A DNA stretch of 64,000 nucleotides from Streptomyces sp. NBC_01571 (GTDB lineage Bacteria; Actinomycetota; Actinomycetes; Streptomycetales; Streptomycetaceae): NCBI RefSeq assembly GCF_026339875.1, contig NZ_JAPEPZ010000002.1, forward strand, positions 1 to 64,000, written 5' to 3'. Within the stretch, counting starts at the first letter, position 1, and each line of letters starts with the position of its first letter. Below the pieces are notes generated by a model. It did not search any database, was not told the DNA's origin, and was given only the letters and a program-made list of their open reading frames with translations. Both the position numbers and the translations under genes were made by a program. Of the stretch, positions 16,833 through 25,469 are shown in pieces.

Positions 16833-17510
16833 CTAGCGGGGGGCGGGGCCGGTCTCGGCGGCGGGTATGCCCGGCCGTGCCGGGCGCCGGGGCGGGGGCG
16901 CGGCGAGGCCGGGCAGCAGCAGGGCCCAGAACTGTTCCACCAGATGCGGGGAGAGGTGGAAGCGGTGGCGGGAGGCGAGACCGGCCAGCCCGAGGGTGGC
17001 GGCGACCACGGCCACCGCGGCCGCCTCCGGGGAGACCCCCTCCGCCAGTTCACCCGCACCATGGGCCTCGCGCAGCAGCGCGTGCACCCACTCGCTCCAC
17101 CACCGGCCCGGCCCCTCACCGCCCTTGCGCGAGGGATCACCGCCCAGCCCGAACCCGGCCCGCAGCACCGGGTCGGCCGACAGCCCCAGCACCAGGTCAC
17201 GGCTGACCTCCACCAGCAACCGCAGCGCCGCACCCCCCGCACCCGCTCCGGCGGGGCCGCCCGGCACCCCGCCCGGCGGCGCGTCCTGGCGCGCGGCCAG
17301 CCGCTGCAGGGAGACGGTCGCCGCCGCCTCCACCTCACGGGCCAGCAGATCCTTGCTCGGGAAATGGAAATGCAGCGCCCCGGTACTCACCCCGGCCCGC
17401 CGGCTGATCGCCGGCAGCGAGGCGAGGGCGTACCCGTCATCGGCGAACACCTCGGCCGCCGCCCGGACCAGGGCCTGGCGCGTACGTGCCGCCCGAACCT
17501 GCTTGACCAT
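16833..17510 (-). CDS. TetR regulator of the gamma-butyrolactone receptor family (pseudo-receptor-like)
   Basis: A 225-residue TetR protein. The N-terminal helix-turn-helix (MVKQVRAARTRQALVRAAAE, then RAGVSTGALHFHFPSKDLLA) has the FHFPSK signature of ArpA/ScbR-type receptors. The ligand domain is divergent and Ala/Gly-rich but keeps WWSEWV near the conserved Trp region. ATG with GGAGGAGG upstream. An ARE-like box 72 bases before the start suggests self-regulation or regulation by the neighbouring receptor. Clusters often pair a true receptor with a second, antibiotic-sensing pseudo-receptor (ScbR/ScbR2, SrrA/SrrB); being the more divergent of the two here, this is the better candidate for the second role (inference). 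Confidence 0.85.
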   Translation of the reverse strand: MVKQVRAARTRQALVRAAAEVFADDGYALASLPAISRRAGVSTGALHFHFPSKDLLAREVEAAATVSLQRLAARQDAPPGGVPGGPAGAGAGGAALRLLVEVSRDLVLGLSADPVLRAGFGLGGDPSRKGGEGPGRWWSEWVHALLREAHGAGELAEGVSPEAAAVAVVAATLGLAGLASRHRFHLSPHLVEQFWALLLPGLAAPPPRRPARPGIPAAETGPAPR

Positions 17511-17581
17511 CCCGCCTCCTCCCGGGCCCGCACCGGCCGCCGCCACGGCGGACACCCCCGGGCACTCCGAGGCCATACCCT

Positions 17582-17606
17582 ACCAAACCGCACGCGCGGT
17601 ATGTTT
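17582..17606. promoter_or_regulatory. ARE-like operator before the first TetR gene
   Basis: ACCAAACCG, a 6-base centre (cacgcg), then CGGTATGTTT: an inverted repeat matching autoregulatory elements bound by butyrolactone receptors. It is the best-formed ARE in the window. The remaining bases between the two TetR genes (17607-18044) hold gcctgccggtctgcgg repeats near 17960-18010 and no gene. Confidence 0.78.
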
Positions 17607-18044
17607 CACTGCGGGGATGCCCCGCCGGCACCCCGCCCCACCCCGGCCCGCAGACACCGCCACCGGCCGCCACCGGCCCGGAAACCCCAGGCCACCGCCC
17701 CCGGCACCCACCAACGGCCGCCCGGCCACCGGACACAGCCCCACGGAACAGAAACCGGCCGCACCCCACCCCGCCCGCACCGGCACCGGCACCGGCACCG
17801 GCACACCGCGCGGGCAGCCACACGGCCCATCCCGCACAAGCCACCCCGCCCGGTCCGCACACACAAACCGGCCCACAGGCCGAGGCACGGGCCCCGAGTC
17901 ACGGGCCGGTCCACGACTGCGAGGAGGGCCGTGCGGGACGGGCGCCGGCCTGCCCGCCCGCCGCCCTGCCGGTCTGCGGGCCTGCCGGTCTGCGGGCCTG
18001 CGGGTCTGGGGGTGGGCGGTGCGAGCGGGCCGGGTGTCAGGCGG

Positions 18045-18734
18045 TCAGGCGGGAGCGGCGACCTCGTCCAGGTCCCCCAGCTCTCCCGCCTCGGCGGCCA
18101 GCCGCTCGCCCTCGGCGGCGACCTCGGCGGCCCGGGCCGGGTCGGTGACCAGCTTGCCGAGCACCGCGGGCACCGCGATGCTCGGCAGCAGATGCTCGAA
18201 CAGCGCGGAGACCCGCCGCTCCAGATCCTCCCGGCCCGCCAGCGTGTGGGAGTAGACCTGCACACCCGTCCACGCGGCCGAGAACACCCACGCACTCTCC
18301 GCCGGGTCCACATGCGGCAGCAGTTCACCCTGCTCCCGCGCCTCGCGCAGCACCTTCTCCGTCGCATCCAGCCAGGTCGTGATCGTCCAGGTGCCGAAGA
18401 TGGCCCCCATCTCCTGGCCCAGCGAAAGTCTCGCCGAGGCACTGACCACCGGGTTGCGGCGCATCCGGTACGCCAGCGACAGCCCCATGTCCACCAGCTC
18501 CTGCAGCTTGCTCGCCCGGGGCGCCAGCGTGAAACCCGAGAACTGCTCCGCCAGCACCCCCTCCGCCAGCGCCTGCTTCGAGGGGAAATGGAAGTACAGA
18601 GCCCCCTTGGTCACACCCGCCCGGGTCAGCACCTCACCGATCGTGGCGGCCTCATACCCGCGCTCGTCGAAAACCGACGCCGCCGCATTCAAAATCGCCC
18701 GCCGGGTGCGAATCGCACGCTCCTGCCGCACCAC
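18045..18734 (-). CDS. Gamma-butyrolactone receptor (ArpA/ScbR-type TetR repressor)
   Basis: A 229-residue receptor closer to the classical family than its neighbour: MVRQERAIRTRRAILNAAAS, RAGVTKGALYFHFPSKQALA (recognition helix region 35-55), and TITTWLDATEKVLREAREQG carrying the Trp that in ArpA lies at the ligand pocket, then FSAAWTGVQVYSHTLAGRED and the LLPSIAVPAVLGKLV helix. GTG start; a second GTG directly after has better spacing (6 bases) to GGAGGG, so the true start may be one codon later. An ARE-like box sits 58-86 bases upstream. Predicted to hold SARP 1, SARP 3 and the tetR and afsA promoters off until the signal binds. Confidence 0.9.
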   Translation of the reverse strand: MVRQERAIRTRRAILNAAASVFDERGYEAATIGEVLTRAGVTKGALYFHFPSKQALAEGVLAEQFSGFTLAPRASKLQELVDMGLSLAYRMRRNPVVSASARLSLGQEMGAIFGTWTITTWLDATEKVLREAREQGELLPHVDPAESAWVFSAAWTGVQVYSHTLAGREDLERRVSALFEHLLPSIAVPAVLGKLVTDPARAAEVAAEGERLAAEAGELGDLDEVAAPA

Positions 18735-18763
18735 GAACCCTCCAGTGGTCGTTCCTCACTCCA

Positions 18764-18820
18764 TCGCAAGATGTTTTCCTTGCAACCACTCCAAACCAAA
18801 CCAGGTAGTCCGTATTTTCA
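18764..18820 (-). promoter_or_regulatory. ARE-like operator and inverted repeat before the receptor gene
   Basis: AAACCAAACCAGGTAGTCCG followed by TATTTT (18793-18816) fits the ARE pattern. Closer to the gene, TCGCAAG-8-CTTGCAA (18764-18785) is a second inverted repeat. Both are candidate autoregulatory sites. Confidence 0.65.
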
Positions 18821-18822
18821 CA

Positions 18823-20352
18823 AGGGCGGCGCCCCCGCCACCACCCCGCCCCGGCTCAAAACCCCGCCCCCGCCCACCCCCGCACCACACCGCCCCGCCC
18901 GCCCCCTCACCGGGCCGGACAACACCTCCACCCCCCACCCGCCACCCCCCGCACCCACCCAACCGGAAGTCCGGATTCAACCGGTCCCCGCCCACCCCGC
19001 CCCGCCCCGAACCACCACACCCGCACACCCCGACCCCACAACAACCCCACCCGCCACCCCCACCCACACCCGACAGCCCAACAACCAACACCCGGCACGG
19101 CAGACCCCGGCACTACAACCAGACGCTCACCCGACCACACCAGGAACGGACACGGCCCACACCCCACCCGCACCCCCCACCCCGTGCCGCCACGCTCACC
19201 ACCCGCACCGCCGGGCCCACACCCGAAAACCCCGGCGAACACCACCCAGCCGCCCGCCCGCCAACAGCCCCCAGGCGCCCCGGCACCCGGCAGCACACCC
19301 CCCGGGACCAAGACGCCTGACCCACCCGCCCAGACAGCACACAACCGCAGACAACCGCAGACAACGACGGGGCGGACACCGGCACCCGCGCACCACCGGG
19401 CCCCTTCCCCGCACGGCCCGGCACACCGGAGAAACCGCATCCGCACACGGCCCGGCAGAACGACGTCTGCCACCCCACCCCGGCCCTGCCGCCCGGCACC
19501 CCTGGGCACCCCGGCACCCCTGGGTGCCCGCGTCTCCTGCCGGGGCCGCACCGCAACACACCACAGGCGCCGGCCGGTTCACACAGCAGGAAAATCCCCT
19601 ACACCCACAACGTCACGCAGACGGTCGCCACCAAGCCCACCCGGCACCAGGCCCCCGAACACCCGGACCGGCCGCACCCGACAGGACCGGAACCCTTCCC
19701 CGGTCCGCGAACCCCCAACCGGCCTCCCGGACCGGCCACCGGCCACGAAACCCCCCGCCCCCGGCCTCCCGCGCACCGTCACAACCAGCAGCACCCCACC
19801 CCCACCGGCGCCGGCCCCGTCCGGGCAGCACCAGCCGAAAACTCCGGCAACCACCGACCGGAGCCTCCCCCTCAGCCCGCACTCCACCCACAGCACCCAC
19901 AGCGCCCACAGCAGCGACAAGCCACAGGCCAGAACCGGCCGGCCCCACAAAAACCCGCCCGAGACAGCCACAAGGAGAGCGCCGGGCGGCCGCCACCGAC
20001 AACCACCCACCACAGCCGGCAAACCCGAGACAAGACAACACCAGGCCCCACGAGACAAGACAAGGCACGACGAGGCAAGGCAAGCCCGGATGACGGAACT
20101 TGACGCAGCCGACACCCCCGGACCCACGCCATCCCCGGCACCGCCCGGCCCACCGCCCCAGAACGGCCACCACCACCACACACACCGCACCCGCAGGGCG
20201 ACCCGGCCCGCGAAACAGACAACACACCGCCCCGCACCAGCCCCTGGCCGGCACCGGCCAGGACCCCCACCCCGGTCAACCCACCAAACCCACCAAACCC
20301 ACCAAGCCAAGCGGCCCTGGCGGGCCTGGCGGAGTCCGGCAGGCCCGGTCGC
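18823..20352. other. 1.5-kb gene desert with extreme A+C top strand
   Basis: No gene can be supported. The top strand is nearly all A and C (55 of 60 bases at 19021-19080), so stop codons are rare in forward frames and very long spurious frames result, whose products are Pro/Thr/His/Ala strings without any domain. A short caacccaccaa-type repeat lies at 20276-20308. Nothing like a promoter or RNA was recognised. Confidence 0.6.
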
Positions 20353-21965
20353 TCACCCGGCCGCAGCAGCCGGGTGAGCCGCCGGGCCCGGCACCACGGG
20401 CAGCACCCGCGGCCCGTTCGAAATGAACGACTCCGTACGCGGCAGCTCCCCCGGCCCGAACGCCGCCCGCATCCGCGGGAAACGCCCGAACAACGCCCGC
20501 AACGCGATCTCCGCCTCCAGCCGCGCCAGCGGCGCCCCCAGGCAGTAATGCACCCCATGACCGAACGACAGATGCTCCCGACGCGTCTTTCGCGTCACAT
20601 CGAACACATCCGCATCCTCCCCGTGCACCCCCGGATCCCGGCCCGCCGCCGCGAACGACATCACCAGCGCATCCCCCCGCCCGATCACCGTCTCCCCCAC
20701 CCGCACATCCTCCACCGCATACCGCAAAATCGCATTCGCCCCCGGCGCCTCCACCCGCACCGCCTCCTCCACCACATCCCCCCACGACGCCCGCCCCGAC
20801 CGCACCAACTCCAGCTGACCCACATCCCCCAGCAACAACGCCACCGCATTGCCCAGCAGATTCACCGTCGGCTCACACCCCGCACTCAACAACATGATCA
20901 AGTTGTCGACCAGCTCCTTCCCACCCAACCCCCACCCCCACCCGCACCACCCGCACCACCCGCACCACCCGCACCACCGGCATCACCCGCCGCGATCAGC
21001 GCACTGGTCAGATCCTCACCCGGACAACGCCGCTTGAACGCGACCAACTCCCCCATCGTCGAATACAGCGCCCGGTAATTGGCCTGCGCCTCCACCGACG
21101 ACACCGCCGTATCGAAAAACCCGTCAATGATCTCCCGCAACGGCCCCCGGAACTCCTCCGGAATCCCGAACAACTCCAACATCACCAGCCCCGGCAACGG
21201 CAGCGCGAACAACTCCCGCACATCCACCACCCCGCCCGCAGCCCGCCCCGCCGCCTCCTCCACCCCATCCAGCAGACCCCCCGCGATCTCCTCCACCCGC
21301 GGCCCCAGCAACGCCACCCGCCGCGCCGTGAACGCCGACGCCATCAACCCCCGCAACCGCCGATGCTCCGCCCCGTACGACGTCACCAGATTCTGCACCG
21401 ACACCCACACCGCCAACGGCCAACTCCCCGACACCTCCCCCCGCCGCCACGCCGGCCAATGCCGATACGCATCCTTCGACACCCGCCCATCCGTCAACAA
21501 CCCACGCATCACCCCCGCATCCGTCACCACCCACGCCCCCACCCCACCCGGCAACACCACCCGCGACACCGCACCCCGCCCCCGCAACACAGCCGCCTCC
21601 CCCTGCACATCCCGCCCCAACACATCCAACACAAACGGACACCCCCCACCACCCGAACCACCCACCCCAACCACCCCACCCGGACCACCCAGCACCCCCA
21701 CACCCGCCCCACTCCCCGCCAGCCCCGCCAGCCCCGCCACCACCGCCGCCTCACTCCCCGCAAGCCCAGCCGACCCCGCCGACCCGGCCACCGCCGTCAC
21801 ACTCCCGGCCGTCCCACCGCCCCCCGACCCAGCCACCGCCGCCGCCTCACTCCCGGCCGTCCCGGCCACCCCGCCCCCGGCCACCCCGCCCCCGGCCGCC
21901 TCGCCCCCGTCCAGCCCGTCCAGCCCACTGCGACCCTGCTCACGCCCATCCAGCCGACGCACCAT
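20353..21965 (-). pseudogene. Cytochrome P450 interrupted by a -1 frameshift
   Basis: The two halves together make a bacterial class I P450. The N-terminal part (start ATG at 21965, GGGGAGGG upstream) carries about 105 Gly/Ala/Val low-complexity residues, then GCPFVLDVLGRDVQGEAAVL, YGAEHRRLRGLMASAFTARR and LFALPLPGLVMLELFGIPEE, ending in a Gly-rich run. The C-terminal part has the I helix LLSAGCEPTVNLLGN, ExxR (EAVR) and the haem loop FGHGVHYCLGAPLAR with its Cys. The halves are in different frames; the change falls in G-runs near 20929-20950 and needs a -1 slip or one missing base. The usual I-helix AGxET reads AGCEP, with Pro in place of the oxygen-activating Thr. P450s next to afsA homologues act in butenolide signal synthesis (SrrO next to SrrX on pSLA2-L). 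Confidence 0.82.
20929..20984 (-). repeat. G-quadruplex-like run and 9-bp repeats at the P450 frameshift
   Basis: On the coding strand GGGTGGGGGTGGGGGTTGGG followed by TGGG gives five G-runs with 1-2-base loops, a textbook G4 motif, directly after four copies of ggtggtgcg. The reading frame is lost exactly here. Confidence 0.85.
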
Positions 21966-22835
21966 CAGACCCTCCCCGCAGACAGCGAAAACACCGGAAA
22001 AACCACAACGACACGAACCAACACAGCAATACAAACAATCACCAACAACACAAAACCGGCACAAAACGCCAGCCCACAACACAACACAGCACGGCACGGC
22101 GCGGCACACCCAGCGCCACCAAGGCCGCCCCGCACCCACGCACCACCCGACACCCCCGCCACCACGAACCGCCCCGCACCGAACCGCCCGGCACCGAACG
22201 GCCCGTCACCCCACCACGAGGAAACCGGCAACGCACCACCCCCGCACCCCCACCAGGAACGAAGCAGACACGACACCCACACCGGCACCAGACCCCACGC
22301 CCGCCCCGACCCCCGCACGGCCACCCCCAACCCGCACCCCCCGACCCCCGCACCCCCGCACGGCCACCCCCAACCCGCACCCCCCCGCACCCCCGCACGG
22401 CCACCCCCGGCCGGCACCCCCCGACCCCCCACACCACCAGCACCGCACCATCCCGGCCCCGCCACCAGCACCGCCACCCACAGCACCGGCCCGAACCCTC
22501 ACACCACCCACACCCACACCCGCGCACGCGCCCACGCCCACGCCCACGGCACAGGCCCGCACCCGCCCAAAACAGCACCCAAACCAAACCGCTCAGCCGG
22601 TTTCACCATAGCCCCCGAACCCGCCACCCGCGAGAGCCCCACCCCACCCCCGCCACCGAACCCGAGCCTCGCACAGCACCCCGCACCCACGGAAGACACC
22701 ACCAGAACGGAATACAACCCCCCGTTTACCCGGAAAGATCCCCACCCCGCCCGCCCCCGGCCACCGACCCCCGCCACCCCGCCCGCCCGGACCCTCCACC
22801 CGACCGCCGGCCGCGAAATTCCCCGCCCACCCTTG
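21966..22835. other. Divergent intergenic region between the P450 and afsA
   Basis: About 870 bases without a supportable gene. The first 110 (21980-22090) are relatively A-rich and likely hold the P450 promoter, but no clear hexamers were found. From about 22300 to 22430 the segment cccccgcacggccaccccc recurs at least three times in a longer 30-40-bp imperfect repeat. Confidence 0.5.
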
Positions 22836-22862
22836 AAAAGAAAACCGGTAGGTTCGTATCTT
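22833..22862 (+). promoter_or_regulatory. afsA-family promoter with ARE-like operator
   Basis: TTGAAA (22833-22838), 18 bases, TATCTT (22857-22862), with AAAACCGGTAGGTTCGTATC lying between and over them as an ARE-like box. The leader would be about 45 bases. Binding by the receptor here would give the usual negative feedback on signal synthesis. Confidence 0.7.
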
Positions 22863-22914
22863 ATGACCCTGCACGGTCGATCCCAGCCCATCCAACGGCG
22901 CAACGGAGACACCC

Positions 22915-24033
22915 ATGACCCTGCTCACCGTCCACCAGGACAACCACCCCACCCCACCCGCCACCACCCCACCCCCGCACCCCGCCCCCACCACCCCCAT
23001 GCCCCGCCTCACCACCACCGTCCCCCGCGAATACGTCCACCGCTCAAGCCTCGCCGAGGTCTTCCTCACCGGCAGCGAAAAAACCGGCGACAACCACTAC
23101 ACCCTCACCGCCCAATGGCCCCGCGCCCACACCTTCTACACCACCCCCGACGGCACCCACCACGACCCCCTCCAAGCCGCAGAAACCATCCGCCAAACCG
23201 GCCTCTACCTCGCCCACGCCGAACTCGGCGTCCCCCTCGACCACCACTTCCTCATGTGGAACATCCACCTCACCACCCACCCCCAACACCTCCACATCGG
23301 CCCCACCCCCACCGACCTCACCCTCACCGCCACCTGCACCACCCTCCGCTACAAAGGCAAACGCCTCGCCGACTTCACCATGCACATCCACATCACCCGC
23401 AACGGCCACACCACCGCCACCGGCGGCGGCCAATTCACCTGCCTCACCCCCACCACCTACCAACGCCTCCGCCAACCCCACACCACCCAACCCACCCCCC
23501 AACCCACCCCACCCCCCACACCCCCCACCGACCCCACCCCCTACGGACGCCACCTCCCCCTCGACCTCGTCCTCACCCCCACCCCCCAACCCCACACCTG
23601 GCAACTCACCCCCAACCCCCACCACCCCATCCTCTTCGACCACACCACCGACCACATCCCCGGCATGGTCCTCCTCGAAGCCGCCCGCCAAGCCACCCAC
23701 ACCCACACCCACCCCACCCCCACCCACCTCACCACCCTCCACGCCACCTTCCACCGCTACACCGAACACCACACCCCCACCTACATCACCACCCACACAA
23801 CCAGCGACACCCCCACCCCAAACACCAACCAAAACACCACCACCAACAACAACCGAACCAACAACAACCGAACCCACAACAACCGAACCCACACCACCCC
23901 CACCACCAACACCCCCACCAACACCCCCACCAACACCCCCACCAACACCCGCACCATCCACGTCACCGGCCACCAAAACAACCACACCGTCTTCACCGCC
24001 CACATCACCACCACCCCCACCCACCACCCCTAA
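22915..24033 (+). CDS. AfsA/ScbA-family butyrolactone signal synthase
   Basis: A 372-residue AfsA-family protein, which joins a beta-ketoacyl chain to dihydroxyacetone phosphate in A-factor-type signal synthesis. Two hot-dog halves are clear: PREYVHRSSLAEVFLTG, then FYTTPDGTHHDPLQAAETIR (half 1, about 35-170) and PYGRHLPLDLVL then LFDHTTDHIPGMVLLEAARQ (half 2, about 205-370). The family is usually near 300 residues. The excess is a Pro/Thr linker and an Asn/Thr/His block (about 305-345, TNNNRTNNNRTHNNRTH) inside half 2. Codons are almost only of ACC, CAC, CCC and AAC type, reflecting the strand composition. ATG with GGAG about 9 bases upstream. Diverges from the P450. Confidence 0.93.
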   Translation: MTLLTVHQDNHPTPPATTPPPHPAPTTPMPRLTTTVPREYVHRSSLAEVFLTGSEKTGDNHYTLTAQWPRAHTFYTTPDGTHHDPLQAAETIRQTGLYLAHAELGVPLDHHFLMWNIHLTTHPQHLHIGPTPTDLTLTATCTTLRYKGKRLADFTMHIHITRNGHTTATGGGQFTCLTPTTYQRLRQPHTTQPTPQPTPPPTPPTDPTPYGRHLPLDLVLTPTPQPHTWQLTPNPHHPILFDHTTDHIPGMVLLEAARQATHTHTHPTPTHLTTLHATFHRYTEHHTPTYITTHTTSDTPTPNTNQNTTTNNNRTNNNRTHNNRTHTTPTTNTPTNTPTNTPTNTRTIHVTGHQNNHTVFTAHITTTPTHHP

Positions 24034-24133
24034 CCCACCAACCCCAACCCACCAACCACGCAACCCAACCCCCACACCCAACCCACCACCAACCCCCACC
24101 ACCCACGCAACCCAACCCCCACACCCAACCAGC
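24034..24133. other. End of the A+C-rich domain
   Basis: After the afsA stop, about 100 bases of caaccccca-type imperfect repeats (cccaaccccc acacccaacc twice) run on. Near 24133 composition changes abruptly to ordinary Streptomyces sequence. This looks like the edge of the cluster or an old junction. Confidence 0.5.
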
Positions 24134-24238
24134 CACGGCACCCGCATCCCTCTCACCACAGAGTCAGAGCCACCAACCCCGTATCCACGACGGGTCATCA
24201 CCGCGAGGAGCAGCTGGACGTGTGGACGAACTCATGGA

Positions 24239-24379
24239 CAGCGAGGAGTCGAACCCCACCAAGCGCAATGGGACTATGTGACACCTGAGCGTCTCGGCCC
24301 TCTCGTGCCACTGGTGCGAGCCGGTGCCCGCTTCGACCACGGCCACCTGGTCGAGTGCCCCGAGGAGGCCACGGAGTGA
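24239..24379 (+). pseudogene. 3' remnant of an unknown gene
   Basis: One frame reads PHQAQWDYVTPERLGPLVPL then VRAGARFDHGHLVECPEEAT and stops in a TGA overlapping the next gene's GTG (GTGA). Codon use is normal, so it looks like the tail of a real gene whose front was lost at the boundary near 24.13 kb. No family was recognised. Confidence 0.45.
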
Positions 24380-24860
24380 ATGGCACCAACAGCGCCAATG
24401 ACCGTTCCACCGAGGACGAGCACCAGCGATTCGCCCGCTACCTGGATGAGCTGGCCGTCGTCCGTGACGAGGACGAAGCCGAGTTGGTCACCAGAATCTT
24501 GCGCGACCCGGACACGACGATGGCGCAGTCGGCCATCGTCCGCCACCTCGACCGTCGCGCGGCGCAGTTGCTGACCGACGACGGGTTCACCTCCTGGGCC
24601 CACGCAATGGCCGAGGTCAGCGCGGAGCGGGTGTTCCTCCCCCACCGGCTGCACGAATGGCGTGCTGCGGTCAATCACCATGGGCGAGCCGTGGAGCTCG
24701 GAGGAAGTCACCACGGGATCCGACTGGTTCCAGCGCAAGGCCGTCGAGACCCTGCCCTCACCCGTCGTCCTCACCCTGCTCGCCGAGTCAGGAAGAACCC
24801 GGCGCGTCCGTGCTAACGCCAGTCACCGACTACGTCAGCGACACCACCGCGACTGACTTG
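24376..24860 (+). pseudogene. Conserved hypothetical protein, frameshifted
   Basis: From the GTG (AGGAGG 7 bases upstream) the frame reads through DEHQRFARYLDELAVVRDED, LVTRILRDPDTTMAQSAIVR and WAHAMAEVSAERVFLPHRLH to HEWRAA. The expected continuation (ITMGEPWSSEEVTTGSDWFQ, then LLAESGRTRRVRANASHRL) is in another frame beginning near 24665. Together they make a soluble alpha-helical protein of about 155 residues of a kind met in Streptomyces. The function is unknown. A real mutation and a sequencing error are both possible. Confidence 0.6.
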
Positions 24861-24961
24861 ATCCACAGGTCCCGGCGTTCCTCCCTTTCTCCGCCTCCAC
24901 GGACCTACCGCACCGCGTGCCGGATGGCAGACAACAGACGCGGGGTGCGGGGCGCCGGCCA

Positions 24962-25390
24962 TCAACGCACCCGCCCAGCACTGCGGAAGGTCGCGATGCC
25001 GACAGCAAGGAGCCAGTAGCTGAGGAGGGCGCCCATGAGTGCGGTGGTACCCCAACCTTTGGCGGCATAGAAATCGGCCGGGGTGTTGCCGAAGAACAGG
25101 GACGGCACAAAGGCCAAGTTCACAGCGTCCAGAACGTAGGCCGTGCGGTGAGTCCAGCACGGCAGCAGACATGCCTTGCTCGCGGCGTATCCGAAGCTGA
25201 CGAGGAACATGCCCAGCAACATGCGAGAGATCGTCCCGTAGAGGATGTAGGTACCCGAGACCGTGACCGTGACCGTGGGATCGACGGGATGGTCGGCAGC
25301 GATGACAGCTCCGGCTTCCAGACCGCTGGATACGAGGGTGATCGCGGTGTACGTGAGGCCGCTCCCGGGCCCGGGATCCTGAGGCCAGGT
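24962..25390 (-). CDS. Four-helix membrane protein, 5' end unclear
   Basis: The frame encodes LTYTAITLVSSGLEAGAVIA, TYILYGTISRMLLGMFLVSF, TAYVLDAVNLAFVPSLFFGN and TTALMGALLSYWLLAVGIAT, four hydrophobic segments with short loops. No ATG or GTG with a ribosome site lies before the first helix, so the gene is either 5'-truncated or begins at a rare codon. No function can be assigned. A strong hairpin separates it from the upstream SDR gene. Confidence 0.5.
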   Translation of the reverse strand, partial: TWPQDPGPGSGLTYTAITLVSSGLEAGAVIAADHPVDPTVTVTVSGTYILYGTISRMLLGMFLVSFGYAASKACLLPCWTHRTAYVLDAVNLAFVPSLFFGNTPADFYAAKGWGTTALMGALLSYWLLAVGIATFRSAGRVR

Positions 25391-25424
25391 GCACGGATTG
25401 AGTGGCAGCGCGTCAGATACCAGC

Positions 25425-25456
25425 GCGGCGCTGCAGCAGCAATGCTGCAGCGCCGC
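25425..25456 (-). terminator. Hairpin after the SDR gene
   Basis: A perfect 14-bp stem, GCGGCGCTGCAGCA and its complement, with a GCAA tetraloop, 14 bases past the SDR stop. There is no T-run, as is common for Streptomyces terminators. Confidence 0.75.
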
Positions 25457-25469
25457 AGGCCCGCGTTTG

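Noticed and set aside
15438..20093. A 4.6-kb forward open frame antisense to SARP 3 and both TetR genes
   Set aside because: It has no domain, consists of Pro/Thr/His/Arg strings in its second half, and arises because A+C-rich DNA lacks forward stops. The reverse-strand genes explain the first half.
18823..20352. A decayed gene between the receptor and the P450
   Set aside because: No frame on either strand gives any recognisable motif; composition explains the open frames.
21363..24281. A 2.9-kb forward frame overlapping afsA in another phase
   Set aside because: The product is His/Pro/Arg low complexity, and the afsA frame has a full recognised domain and ribosome site.
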